64,000 nt of DNA from Desulfosporosinus acidiphilus SJ4 (GTDB lineage Bacteria > Bacillota > Desulfitobacteriia > Desulfitobacteriales > Desulfitobacteriaceae), in the NCBI RefSeq assembly GCF_000255115.2, contig NC_018068.1, positions 3,505,977 through 3,569,976 on the forward strand, given 5' to 3'. Every line of letters begins with the position of its first letter. The stretch's first letter is position 1. Both the position numbers and the translations under genes were made by a program. Of this stretch, positions 26,106 to 35,178 are shown piece after piece. Below the pieces are notes generated by a model, which searched no databases, was not told the origin of the DNA, and saw only the letters and a list, made by a program, of their open reading frames with translations.

Positions 26106-26501
26106 CTTAAATAACCTCCAATTGTCCTTGTATTCTCAAGTACTTATCTAAACAACAATAGATATAGATACCGATTTTTAGAAAATGGAATTTTCCCCAA
26201 CTCTTAAGTTCGAAGCACTTAAGCTCCTCTATTTCCCTCCCCTGTATTTAAAAATTTCCTGCAGGTTGTCGTCTTAGCGACATTTTAACAGGTATAAGAT
26301 TTCACAGAAAATAGCATAGACTATCATTTTAGAATAACCTATGCTGCTATTAAATTTTCGAATAGAGAAAACCAGCTTACGCCCTGAAAACTCTGTCTGC
26401 ACACTCATTGATCTTGTTACAGCCCTAAGCAAGCGGAATCCACTACTTGCACCAATGCTTGGGAAGTAGATAATGTACGTTTATTTTTCCCATAGTACGA
26501 C
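26106..26501. promoter_or_regulatory. Upstream region of the MFS-sulfotransferase operon
   Basis: This region of about 400 bases holds the MFS operon promoter. An interrupted repeat, AGCATAG at 26313 and CTATGCT near 26340, may be a weak second terminator after the Crp/Fnr gene or an operator. No convincing FNR-type TTGAT-N4-ATCAA site was found by eye. Confidence 0.35.
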
Positions 26502-26539
26502 AAAAAGGCGCGAGGTAAACACTGCATTCCCTCGCGCCC
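26502..26539 (-). terminator. Terminator of the Crp/Fnr regulator gene
   Basis: A perfect 9-base GC-rich stem, GGCGCGAGG/CCTCGCGCC, is followed on the minus strand by TTTTTGTC. It lies 37 bases past the regulator stop codon. Confidence 0.9.
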
Positions 26540-26576
26540 TGATTTAAATATAACACGTGAATTTATATCCAATTGA

Positions 26577-27221
26577 TTAGTAATCAATAACTCTTTCATC
26601 ATTTGCATAGCTTTCTAATTTGCTCTCATCAAGAATTATAATGCCCTCTTTTTCTTTTTTTATAATACCTTCACTCTTCAAAGCTCTTAATATTTTAGCC
26701 ACTGTTACCTTATGGATACCTAAGAAACGGCTAATTGTCGCATTACTAAAGCGCTTATCAACCAGCAGCAAGCCTTGATCAACGTGAGCATTCGTCAGTA
26801 AAAATTTACACAGACGGTTGCCTACCTTACCTTCGTTCCTGGCTTGCAAAGAGTCAACCAGCTCCCGAATAAGTCCTATCGCCATTTCCAATAGTTGGCT
26901 TAAGGCAACCGGGTCATTTTGCACATATTGCCAAAACATTTCCTTAGGTATTTTATAGCAAATGCACTTACTCTTGGCAACAAAGTCATAATCGCTTAAT
27001 CCATTGTCAAATATCGTTAAGGCCCCTATTACCGATTGAAACGAATTATCGGATTCCTTAACACCATAAATTACTTCGTCACCCTTTTCTGATATTAACG
27101 TTCGATGACAGGTGCCGCTTATTAAGTAATATACATAATCCATCTTTTCACCTTGTCGGATAATATATGAGCCTTTTTTAAATTCACACTTTACGAGACC
27201 ATCCATTTCCAAAAGCTCCAT
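26577..27221 (-). CDS. Crp/Fnr-family transcriptional regulator
   Basis: A 214-residue regulator with an N-terminal cyclic-nucleotide-binding-like beta-roll (FKKGSYIIRQGEKMDYVYYLISGTCH), a long dimer helix and a C-terminal winged helix (NATISRFLGIHKVTVAKILRALKSEGII). The architecture matches Crp/Fnr and the CprK-like sensors of Desulfitobacterium. The N-terminal FNR cysteine cluster is absent. AGGAG stands 7 bases before the ATG at 27221; the longer frame to 27263 is rejected. It is directly upstream of the MFS/sulfotransferase operon, so an aromatic effector is possible. Confidence 0.87.
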   Translation of the reverse strand: MELLEMDGLVKCEFKKGSYIIRQGEKMDYVYYLISGTCHRTLISEKGDEVIYGVKESDNSFQSVIGALTIFDNGLSDYDFVAKSKCICYKIPKEMFWQYVQNDPVALSQLLEMAIGLIRELVDSLQARNEGKVGNRLCKFLLTNAHVDQGLLLVDKRFSNATISRFLGIHKVTVAKILRALKSEGIIKKEKEGIIILDESKLESYANDERVIDY

Positions 27222-27471
27222 CCTAACTCTCCTCTCACAAAGTTCAGCCTGATTTCTTATCAATCGTTAAAAATCACTGACGACAACATCAGAAATTATA
27301 TAATTTTCCTAATAATCATCTACGATATATACTCTTGTACTAATTATACTGTTGAACGAGCATTTTTTCAGCAATTATTAATACTTTCCATAAAATTTAA
27401 ACCCTAAAACTTCAATTCTGGAAAATTGTTATTGACAGGTGCAATAAGAAACGTTAATTTTAAGTGAACTC
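27222..27471. promoter_or_regulatory. Upstream region of the Crp/Fnr gene
   Basis: AT-rich gap of 250 bases expected to hold the regulator promoter. A TATATAATT stretch near 27298 and TTATACTG near 27342 are candidate -10 boxes; nothing else is evident. Confidence 0.3.
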
Positions 27472-27625
27472 GTTCAGCTAAAGCTGAACATCGGGGCTTC
27501 AGATACAATAATGTCCAGTGGACATTATTGCCGAGCCGCCTTTCCCAATAGGAATACTTAGCGGCGAAGGAGGACTCTACCCCACCTGAACGAAGGCCCC
27601 CCCCTCTTAAGAAGTGAGGGGCTTA
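27472..27625 (+). mobile_element. IS200/IS605-like right-end element, copy A (non-autonomous)
   Basis: A 154-base element starting AAGTGAACTCGTTCAGC and ending with the hairpin CCCCTC/GTGAGGGG then AAAAAA. Internal parts: a TTCAGC/GCTGAA hairpin, a long AATAATGTCC/GGACATTATT hairpin, GCCGC/GCGGC, and GGACTCTACCCC. It is the same element as 3331-3503 in opposite orientation. The second hairpin differs from that of copy B while staying paired. No transposase lies nearby. The arrangement fits a solo right end carrying an RNA scaffold; the family name is inference. Confidence 0.55.
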
Positions 27626-27705
27626 AAAAATAACTTGGCATTTATTATTGCCTAAAATTGAATTTTAATCGATGCAAAATCAAGCTGACAACGGAGTGAA
27701 GACCA

Positions 27706-28512
27706 ATGAATCATTTAATTGTCTTAGGAACAGGACATGCTGGAGTAACAAAATGCTATAACACATGTTTTGCCCTCGCAAATGAGAACAATGAATATCT
27801 ATTAGTCGATGCCGGAGGTGGTAATGGCATCTTAGCAGCTCTAGAAAAAGCCGGTATTGGTCTAACTAAGATTCATCACGTTTTTGTAAGCCATAAGCAT
27901 TCCGACCATCTGCTCGGGATAGTTTGGATTATTCGAATGATCGCGTCGTCCATGCTATCCGGTCAGTATCAGGATAACCTAAAAATTTATTGCCATGAGG
28001 AGCTAATTGACAACATCATTACTCTTGTAGAAGCAACTCTTGATGAAAAATTAACGGACTTAATTGGGAGTCGAATTATTCTTGTCCCTGTTACCGATGG
28101 GCAATCGGAAAACCTCCTAGGTCAAAACTTTACCTTCTTTGATATTCACTCCACCAAGGTAAAACAGTTTGGTTTTACCGTTAAACTGAGTAACGGAAAA
28201 ATTCTGACCTTTTTAGGCGACGAACCTTTTAACCAATTATGTAAGAGATATGTATTAAATAGCGATTGGCTTTTATGTGAGGCTTTTTGTCTCTATAATG
28301 ACCGGAAAAAATTCAAGCCCTATGAAAAACATCACAGCACAGTTAAAGATGCTTGTGAACTTGCTGCTCTCCTTAATGTTAAAAACCTGGTGCTGTGGCA
28401 CACAGAGGACACGAATATAACTCATCGAAAAGAGCTATATACCGCTGAGGGAAAAAAATACTACTGCGGAAATCTCTACGTTCCCGACGATCTGAATGTT
28501 ATCACACTATAA
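27706..28512 (+). CDS. MBL-fold metallo-hydrolase (RNase Z-like)
   Basis: A 268-residue metallo-beta-lactamase-fold protein. The zinc motif is SHKHSDHLLG near residue 65, with later ligands in LGDEP and LWHTED near 165-225. Its N-terminal GTGHAGVTKCYNTCFAL and the spacing resemble the RNase Z/phosphodiesterase branch. The normal HxHxDH is complete. It has a GGAGTGA site before the ATG and stands alone on the plus strand between minus-strand genes. The substrate is unknown. Confidence 0.8.
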   Translation: MNHLIVLGTGHAGVTKCYNTCFALANENNEYLLVDAGGGNGILAALEKAGIGLTKIHHVFVSHKHSDHLLGIVWIIRMIASSMLSGQYQDNLKIYCHEELIDNIITLVEATLDEKLTDLIGSRIILVPVTDGQSENLLGQNFTFFDIHSTKVKQFGFTVKLSNGKILTFLGDEPFNQLCKRYVLNSDWLLCEAFCLYNDRKKFKPYEKHHSTVKDACELAALLNVKNLVLWHTEDTNITHRKELYTAEGKKYYCGNLYVPDDLNVITL

Positions 28513-28712
28513 GGACAAACCGACTCATTTAATTTCGCATAAACTCCAAAACTAGTCTCATACTCTCCGGACCCAAAAAATCAAGCCGTTCCCTTCAACG
28601 GCTCCAAGTAAATGTTATCAAATATCTATTCGACCTGACCCCAGATTCGAAAGAAACATTCTTTTAGAGGTGCATCAATTAGGATAAGGCGTTATTGTTA
28701 GGTCATGGAATC
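28513..28712. other. Convergent intergenic region
   Basis: Between two convergent genes. An AGCCGTT/AACGGCT hairpin at about 28591-28611 is a possible terminator for the MBL gene, but no T-run follows on the plus strand. Confidence 0.35.
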
Positions 28713-31082
28713 TTAATTTGCCTGTTTTTCAGAACCGGCTAAAGGCCGAACCTTTCGAATATCAAAAAAATGAATTGCATTGAGGAGAAGGTATGAATAG
28801 AAAGACCAGTCTCCTGCAATATATTCATCAGAGACTTCCAATGCAGGGTGGCTTATGCGTTTGATATGCTCAATGATTTCCTCATCAAGTCCATGTTTGC
28901 TATTTAAATTCAGCCATTTTATATATAATGCTCCGTGGTCTTTGTCAAAAATGTGTTTCCGGATCTGATATTCACCAGGTTCTAATCCACTTATTGTTAC
29001 GTGAAGATCAATATTTAATTTCCGAAGAAATGTCTCCTCCTGAGAAAGATACGGATTGACATTATTACAGTTCATCAGGACTAACTGATAGCCAAGTTCA
29101 GTTTTTGTCATGATATATTCTGACCCCTGAGCAATGATTTTTCCCCGTAATTTCTTGAAGAATACCATTGCATAATAGGCCGGACGTTTTCCACTAAAAT
29201 AATAAAATAATTCAAGTCCTTCTATTTGAATCAGACGACTGTTATTCTCTTTCTCGTGTAATTCTGTATTAATCCAAAAACCCAAAGAGTTGACGTTTTG
29301 AGCGACGTCTAACGCATTCTTCAGCACAAGGGCACCTCGAAAGAAGATTCCATTGGTATAGCGGGTATCTCCGGAAAGCGTGTTCCAAGCCACAAGGTGA
29401 AGCGGTTTTTCTATATGACTTTGTTTGAGAAACATCTTGAGATGATTCGTTCTTTCTCGAATGTAGTCCTTGGTTAAAAGAAAATGCTCATTGTCCATCT
29501 CGCTAAAATCGATCACTTCATTTTGGTTGGCATCAAAGCCAAAAAAATCAACATTAGCGTTATCCTTAAGCAGCCAGCTATGACTATAGCTTATTTCATC
29601 TCGACTAAAGGGCAAAAAAGCTCCCACTTGAATACCCTGTACCTTTTCCTTGAGCAAATGGTGGAGTTTTAGATAAACCCGACTTGATTCTTTCGCTGGA
29701 ATAGTCGCTCCGGAAGGTTCGGAAAACATAAAAAGCCATGAGGACAAATAATCCTCTCCGTAACATTGCAGACAATGGTTTAATAATTTCTTTAATTGAT
29801 GGAAATAACTCTCTTCATTTAGGACGATTTCCCGATAATCAATATGAACAAAGAGCGACAAGCCTTTCTTCTTCAAAAAATTCAATGCTGCGTCTAAGGT
29901 GAAAAAAGGAGAGGACGTAGCAATTGTCTCATCTGTTTCAGCCACAGGAGAAATCAACGTTTCGTTTAACAAATGCATGACGCCAATATAGGTTAAGCCT
30001 AATTCTTCTTGGACAATTAGAATCTGGGACCTAACATCTTCTCTTAATATAGTTTTCAAATCGCCAATAATCAGGTTGTGCGCAGGATAATGAAGCCTAT
30101 AGAAGTCGGGACTATGTAAATCGAGACGTAATTCATCAAAATAATCATCCGTATTACTGTAGGTACTATCTTCGTCTCTTAATAATAGAGCTAAAGGTCG
30201 TAAGATATCTGGCGAATTAATAGGAGCCGTCTTATCTTCTAAATTAAAGGTATGGACGACATCTGGCGTTTGCTCTTTATGTTTTTCACGATAGGTCCGC
30301 GGAGTTTCGCCATAAAGTTTCTTGAAGAGATCAGTGAAAGATTTTGTATTAGGAAACCCATTATCCATTGAAATTTGTGAGATGGAATGTGAGGTATATA
30401 AAAGATCCTTGAGGCTATGGGTGAGCCGTATATTCATTAAATATTGACTAAATCCAATCCCTAGTTTCTGCTTAAAGTAACGTGATAAGTAACTCGTCGA
30501 TAAATAAAATAGACGAGCCACGCTTTCTTGTGAAATCGGCTGGTCATAATTTTTTTCTAAGTAAGCAGTTATCTGATCCAGCCGCTGGTCATCTGTATCA
30601 ATCTTCCGGAAAACTTGTCCCTCATGTTTAAAGCGACGAATTAGAATAAGCAACATCTGGCAGATTAATCCTTGAATTTCAATCCGGTAACTTTCATCCT
30701 TCCGCAGATAAGTGATAACCACTTCGGCCAGTAATTTGCGGATCTTACCGATCATCGCCTCACGCCCTTGGCCTTCTTCACGGGAATAACACTCAAACCC
30801 AGTCTTTCGGTAGTCTGGATAATATTGCTCGATAAAAGTATCTGAAATATCGAGTAAAAGCACACAATTATTCGCGCTTCCCCGAATTTGGTAAAGCTGA
30901 TTGGGGTTGATTATAATAAAGTCCTTTTCTTCCAAGGAATAAAACCGGCTATTCGTTTCAAGCGTTAAATCACCGCTTATTACCAAAATAAATTTCAGGC
31001 CCGAATTTACTTTGTTAGATATGAACTGTATTCTTTGAAAGATAATCTGAAAATCCGCTATTAAATGATCCAGGGTTAACAC
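28713..31082 (-). CDS. AraC-family regulator fused to a degenerate GH39-like domain
   Basis: A 789-residue protein. Residues about 20-110 form an AraC-type cupin sensor; 165-265 hold two helix-turn-helices (ISQESVARLFYLSTSYLSRYFKQKLG and the second at ISQISMDNGFPNTKSFTDLFKKLYG). Residues about 310-770 resemble a GH39 beta-xylosidase TIM barrel with a C-terminal beta domain. The expected acid/base Asn-Glu-Pro reads SEP (FMFSEPSGA), and at the expected nucleophile motif TEWN the Glu is Ala (LVAWNTLSG). The barrel is therefore probably a sugar sensor, not an enzyme. No glycan-use genes are adjacent. Confidence 0.82.
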   Translation of the reverse strand: MLTLDHLIADFQIIFQRIQFISNKVNSGLKFILVISGDLTLETNSRFYSLEEKDFIIINPNQLYQIRGSANNCVLLLDISDTFIEQYYPDYRKTGFECYSREEGQGREAMIGKIRKLLAEVVITYLRKDESYRIEIQGLICQMLLILIRRFKHEGQVFRKIDTDDQRLDQITAYLEKNYDQPISQESVARLFYLSTSYLSRYFKQKLGIGFSQYLMNIRLTHSLKDLLYTSHSISQISMDNGFPNTKSFTDLFKKLYGETPRTYREKHKEQTPDVVHTFNLEDKTAPINSPDILRPLALLLRDEDSTYSNTDDYFDELRLDLHSPDFYRLHYPAHNLIIGDLKTILREDVRSQILIVQEELGLTYIGVMHLLNETLISPVAETDETIATSSPFFTLDAALNFLKKKGLSLFVHIDYREIVLNEESYFHQLKKLLNHCLQCYGEDYLSSWLFMFSEPSGATIPAKESSRVYLKLHHLLKEKVQGIQVGAFLPFSRDEISYSHSWLLKDNANVDFFGFDANQNEVIDFSEMDNEHFLLTKDYIRERTNHLKMFLKQSHIEKPLHLVAWNTLSGDTRYTNGIFFRGALVLKNALDVAQNVNSLGFWINTELHEKENNSRLIQIEGLELFYYFSGKRPAYYAMVFFKKLRGKIIAQGSEYIMTKTELGYQLVLMNCNNVNPYLSQEETFLRKLNIDLHVTISGLEPGEYQIRKHIFDKDHGALYIKWLNLNSKHGLDEEIIEHIKRISHPALEVSDEYIAGDWSFYSYLLLNAIHFFDIRKVRPLAGSEKQAN

Positions 31083-31107
31083 CTCATTTTCTGAAAAGGA
31101 GCATATC

Positions 31108-31737
31108 CTATTTTAGCACACTGGATTTATGAATTATAACGCGCGGCAATTTCCACTTAAAGAAAATCGACAGAACTCTCAAGAGAAAGACTACAAGGAT
31201 CAATCCATAGACTTGCCAATCAACATTTAAATTAATCCATTTTAAGCCAATCATTGCGCCAGAAAATAATGCCCAGATGGCATAAACATCATCTCGTAAG
31301 ACGATAGGTTTTCTTTGAGCCAAGACATCTCGCAGCATCCCGCCTCCGATACCGGTTAAGGCAGCTGCGACCATAATGGCGGCAACCGAATAACCTGCTT
31401 TTTGAGCATATATTGCTCCTTGGGCCGAAAAAACTGACAATCCAAGGGCATCACATAAGAGAATGGGTTTTTGTCCAAATCTGATCCAGATAGTTGGTAA
31501 AATAATAACAAGAATTATGGCTATTAGTGCATACATAAACTCCAAATTTTGATTCCAGAACAAAGCAACGGGAAGCCCAATGGTTAAATTTCGAATCATC
31601 CCGCCCCCAAAAGCAGTAATAAAGCCAAGCACTAAGATCCCGAAGATGTCGTATTCTTCTTCTATAGCGACTAAGGCTCCGCTCAAGGCAAAGGCAATCG
31701 TACCGATAATACTTAAATCCTCCAGCAACATCAACAT
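31108..31737 (-). CDS. TRIC-family cation channel protein (UPF0126)
   Basis: A 209-residue membrane protein of about seven helices containing two related halves, each with a Gly-rich motif: FGGGMIRNLTIG in the first and GIGGGMLRDVLA in the second. These are signatures of prokaryotic trimeric intracellular cation (TRIC)-type channels, formerly UPF0126. It is K+-selective in studied homologues; the physiological role here is unknown. It lies 25 bases upstream of the AraC-GH39 gene on the minus strand. Confidence 0.88.
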   Translation of the reverse strand: MLMLLEDLSIIGTIAFALSGALVAIEEEYDIFGILVLGFITAFGGGMIRNLTIGLPVALFWNQNLEFMYALIAIILVIILPTIWIRFGQKPILLCDALGLSVFSAQGAIYAQKAGYSVAAIMVAAALTGIGGGMLRDVLAQRKPIVLRDDVYAIWALFSGAMIGLKWINLNVDWQVYGLILVVFLLRVLSIFFKWKLPRVIIHKSSVLK

Positions 31738-31763
31738 TCACCTCAATAATGATTTAAACCAAC

Positions 31764-31830
31764 ATAACAAGTGCTATTATATCCCTCAAAAATTCATTAA
31801 GGAAGAAAGATATAAAACAGCACTTGTTAT
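31764..31830. repeat. Large imperfect inverted repeat
   Basis: Perfect 12-base arms ATAACAAGTGCT and AGCACTTGTTAT flank a second inner pair, TTATATC/GATATAA. There is no T-run on either strand, so it is not an ordinary terminator. It lies between the M20 hydrolase stop and the TRIC start and could be a regulatory hairpin, an operator or a miniature element. Confidence 0.7.
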
Positions 31831-31860
31831 GCGCGAACGTAAATTCAATTAACTCAATTT

Positions 31861-33051
31861 TTAGTCATTGATTTGGAAATAACTACAAACTACTTGGGCC
31901 ACTGATTTTGCAGCCACTAAAAGAGCGTCTTCATCGATTTCAAATTTGGGGTTATGATTAAAATACGCTTTTTCTACACCTTTTGGCTTACAACCAATAT
32001 AGAAGAAGGCCGCCGGAATCTTTTGAGCATAGTAGGAAAAATCTTCTGAACCAGAGAACATGGGAAATTCAATCACTTGCTTGATATCGGGATCATTCGT
32101 ACTTTCAAGACTCGCTTTTACTTGGGCTGTAAGTTCAGGATTATTATATAAGGGAGGATAGTCAGCGGTATAGGTCAATTGGCACTTGACCCCGAATTCG
32201 GTTTCTATCCCGTCCACGATACGATGAATTTCCTTTTCAATTAACTGCTGAGTTTCCGTTGTCATATAGCGCACGTCGCCTTCAAGCTCAACACTATCTT
32301 TAATGACATTAAAGGATCCCTTACCATCGAAGGAACCGATAGTAATAACACCGACATCAAAGGGGTTTAGGCGGCGACTGATGATGCTCTGAATCGCGGT
32401 GACAAAATAGGAACCGGCAACTATGGCATCGTTTGCCAAATGCGGAGAAGATCCATGGCCGCCTACACCTTGAATAATTAATTTAAAATACGTTCTTCCC
32501 GCCATTGCATACCCGCTGCGCCAACCAACAACTCCCGCTGGGTCGGTTGGGAACAAATGAATTCCAAAAATGGCGTCTAAATTATCGAGTAGTCCAGATT
32601 CAAGCATGCCTTTCGAACCACCGGGGGGAGTTTCTTCAGCAGGCTGATGTATAATCTTAATCGTGCCTGGAAGGGATGCTTTTAATTGAATAAGGCAATC
32701 CGCCAGAACCATTAAATAGGCCGTGTGTCCATCATGCCCACAGGCATGCATAACCCCTTTGTTTTTGGATTTAAAAGGAAGATTAGTTTCTTCATCAACA
32801 GGAACGGCATCAAAATCCGCCCTCAAGCCTATCGTTTTACCCGGCTTACCCCCCTTGATGGTTACGATAATCCCATAGCCGTTACCGACATTCGTTTCGA
32901 TTTCGGCATCTTTTCCTTGATAGAAGTCCGCAATATATTGAGCCGTTTTTTCCTCTTTAAAGGATACCTCCGGGTTTTCATGCAAGTGACGGCGAATTTG
33001 AATGATCTCGTCCTTACGTGATTCCAGCATCTCCATTAATTGCTTTTTCAT
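31861..33051 (-). CDS. M20-family amidohydrolase (N-acyl-amino-acid hydrolase type)
   Basis: A 396-residue zinc aminoacylase/carboxypeptidase-like enzyme. The metal and catalytic motifs are GLRADFDAVPV, HACGHDGHTAYLM, QPAEETPPGG, GIHLFP and SGSEDFSYYA near residue 360. This matches the HipO/AbgB amidohydrolases that hydrolyse N-acyl amino acids or related amides in the cytoplasm. AGGAGGTTACT precedes the ATG at 33051; the ATG at 33063 is rejected. It lies 88 bases downstream of an MFS gene, suggesting import followed by hydrolysis of a conjugate. Confidence 0.9.
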   Translation of the reverse strand: MKKQLMEMLESRKDEIIQIRRHLHENPEVSFKEEKTAQYIADFYQGKDAEIETNVGNGYGIIVTIKGGKPGKTIGLRADFDAVPVDEETNLPFKSKNKGVMHACGHDGHTAYLMVLADCLIQLKASLPGTIKIIHQPAEETPPGGSKGMLESGLLDNLDAIFGIHLFPTDPAGVVGWRSGYAMAGRTYFKLIIQGVGGHGSSPHLANDAIVAGSYFVTAIQSIISRRLNPFDVGVITIGSFDGKGSFNVIKDSVELEGDVRYMTTETQQLIEKEIHRIVDGIETEFGVKCQLTYTADYPPLYNNPELTAQVKASLESTNDPDIKQVIEFPMFSGSEDFSYYAQKIPAAFFYIGCKPKGVEKAYFNHNPKFEIDEDALLVAAKSVAQVVCSYFQIND

Positions 33052-33139
33052 AGTAACCTCCATTCTGCCGCTGACGCCGGCGGCACAAATAATAATGAGA
33101 AATTCGTTCAGTTGATGCTTAACTTATAAATAACTTAAT

Positions 33140-34534
33140 TTAAGCTTTGCTCGGTGCGCTTAGCTTGATTTGTGTTTTATAGTGTCCCGGTATAGTAAGC
33201 ACAACCGAAATTAAGGCGAGTACACCAAACAGGACATTGGTGATTAAACCGGCAGATGCAGCTGTTTGAACATTCGTGATAGAGCCATAAACAGTGGCGG
33301 ATATGGCTACTCCGAAGGAACCGCCTAGGGAACTGGCCATTTTGTAAATTCCGGAAGCTATCCCCACCTTATCTTCAGGAGCATTGGAAACGGCGGTATC
33401 GGTCGAAGGAGTTGCATACATTCCTAAGCCGACACCGAATAAGATAAACCCCACGAATAATAGGACACTATAAATTGCACCCGGTAATGAGGTCAGCGCC
33501 ATTAGGGCGATACCCATTGACGATATAATTGAGCCATAAATCATCGGTAACCTGGCTCCGATTTTTTGCAGAATTTTCTCGCCGACCCGAATCATGGCCA
33601 GGACACTTACAAGATATCCCAAGGATAGCATTCCTGATTGGAAGGCTGTAAATCCTCTTCCGACTTGAACATAGGTATTTGCCACGACAAGAGTTCCAGC
33701 TACAGCATTGAGCAAAAAGTTAGAAACGGTAGCACCGGTATAGGCTTTGTTCTTAAACAGGGAAAAATCAACTAAACTGTTCGATTTATGAGATTCAATT
33801 TTATAGAAAGCGTAGAATCCTGCTACGGTAACTACAATTAGCCCTAAGGTGATCATGCTGGTCCATCCGAATTTTGAACCACGCGTAACGACTAAGTTTA
33901 AGGCCAGCAGAGTGATGACAAGAGTCAATAAACCGCTGATATCAAAAGAAGAATGACCCGACTGTTCTATCTTGCTCTCAGGAGTATCTTTAATGAGATA
34001 CATAGCAAGAAGGGCAAAGATAATTGAGAAGATAAATATCCATCTCCACCCCATATAGGTTGCAATCGCTCCGCCTGCAAAAGAACAGACACCTGATCCT
34101 CCCCAGGAACCAATAGACCAGAAACTTAAAGCACGTTGCCGTTCAGCACCTTCATAATAGGTTTTTACTAAGGCAATTGTTGAAGGCATGATACAGGCAG
34201 CTGAAAGTCCTTGAATCATCCGACCGATAATCAGCAGGGCCGGCCCGTGTGCTAAAACAAGGAGAAGTGAACCCAATATACTTAAAATCAAACCCAAGTA
34301 CGTAATTTTCTTGCGGCCTACCCTATCCGCAATTCCCCCCGCAGCTACGATGAAAATACCCGAAAACAAGGCTGTTAAACTAATCCCTATATTAAGAATA
34401 TCGAGCGAAATGCCTAAGTCTGCCTGGACAGCCGGAACAATATTGACCATAGCCTGAGCAAAGAGCCAAAATGTAATCACGCCAAAGACAATACCCGTAA
34501 TCATCTTATTTGTACCTTTATAACTTGTACTCAT
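33140..34534 (-). CDS. MFS transporter (DHA2/EmrB-like)
   Basis: A 464-residue permease, probably with 14 helices. The loop motif GGIADRVGRKKITY between TM2 and TM3 and the TM4 segment GRMIQGLSAACIMPSTIAL are seen, and motif C-like WSIGSWGGSGVCSFAGGAI occurs in TM5. Such proteins are drug or metabolite antiporters. Co-orientation with the M20 hydrolase gene suggests that they share a substrate. GGAGG precedes the ATG. Confidence 0.85.
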   Translation of the reverse strand: MSTSYKGTNKMITGIVFGVITFWLFAQAMVNIVPAVQADLGISLDILNIGISLTALFSGIFIVAAGGIADRVGRKKITYLGLILSILGSLLLVLAHGPALLIIGRMIQGLSAACIMPSTIALVKTYYEGAERQRALSFWSIGSWGGSGVCSFAGGAIATYMGWRWIFIFSIIFALLAMYLIKDTPESKIEQSGHSSFDISGLLTLVITLLALNLVVTRGSKFGWTSMITLGLIVVTVAGFYAFYKIESHKSNSLVDFSLFKNKAYTGATVSNFLLNAVAGTLVVANTYVQVGRGFTAFQSGMLSLGYLVSVLAMIRVGEKILQKIGARLPMIYGSIISSMGIALMALTSLPGAIYSVLLFVGFILFGVGLGMYATPSTDTAVSNAPEDKVGIASGIYKMASSLGGSFGVAISATVYGSITNVQTAASAGLITNVLFGVLALISVVLTIPGHYKTQIKLSAPSKA

Positions 34535-34800
34535 AGGGCAACCTCCTTAAAAATTAAGAATGAATAATGATCGATCACTGAGCACATTATACAAAAATAT
34601 TGCGTAACAAATAAGCGTATTTTTGACCAGTTATGGCTTATGAATAATAATCTTCTTAACGTTAGTAAAGATACGTAAAAAAACAGCCTTTATAATTTGA
34701 CCTTAATTGTTGAATTGGGTAGTCAATAATTTTCAGCCAACTAATATACCAATCTAAAAAGATAAGATACCTTTTACGAGGATTGATAGCACAATTTTGC
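34535..34800. promoter_or_regulatory. Upstream region of the MFS-amidohydrolase operon
   Basis: AT-rich gap of about 265 bases between the MFS start and the terminator at 34801. It contains TATACA and TATAAT-like boxes (for example near 34589 and 34691) but no clear operator. Confidence 0.35.
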
Positions 34801-34835
34801 AAAAAAATTGAGCCAATAGCTTTTAGCCATTAGCT
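34801..34835 (-). terminator. Terminator downstream of the glycosyltransferase operon
   Basis: GAGCCAATAGC pairs with GCCATTAGCTC (with one mismatch) around a TTTTA loop, followed on the minus strand by TTTTTTT. It closes the transcript that includes the sensor gene, the glycosyltransferase and the CWB2 relic. Confidence 0.85.
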
Positions 34836-34902
34836 CATCACACGACATTCCAGCATAATACCGACATAGGAGCCGAAATGATATCAACGTGCCTCGACCG
34901 CG

Positions 34903-35175
34903 GACAATGTCGTAAGGGTCTCAGTAGAGACTAAATCAGACAAGCAGCCATTTGCCAGAATGATCGGGGTATTGTGATTGGCCGCAAAGAACTTCCTGCA
35001 GAATTCTTCATCAATCTTCAATATTTGCTGTACAATGGGGACATCTTGTAGCCTTGATATTGATTTCCGAAAAACAAAACGGACACGTTTTATTTTTCGG
35101 AGCCTCTGCGGTACAACCGGAAGTTGTCTCTCAGGGATATAACTAAACTCTCTGGCCTTATGACTGAATCTCTAG
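34903..35175 (-). pseudogene. Decayed fragment of a CWB2 (cell-wall-binding repeat 2) protein
   Basis: The minus strand is open for about 90 codons from just after the glycosyltransferase stop to a TGA at 34903, with no start codon. It includes FFAANHNTPIILANGCLSD, which closely follows YAANHNTSIILADGSLSD in the CWB2 repeats of the surface protein at 51278-55489. The upstream part is basic and does not resemble CWB2. It appears to be the remnant of a surface-protein gene once next to the glycosyltransferase. Confidence 0.5.
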
Positions 35176-35178
35176 CGC

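Noticed and set aside
26417-26608. Minus-strand open frame of 63 residues
   Set aside because: It spans the terminator hairpin and overlaps the start of the 3' end of the regulator gene; no ribosome site or motif.
28590-28640. CTGACCCC near 28640 as an IS3 end
   Set aside because: Only about eight bases match and no partner repeat or transposase is nearby.
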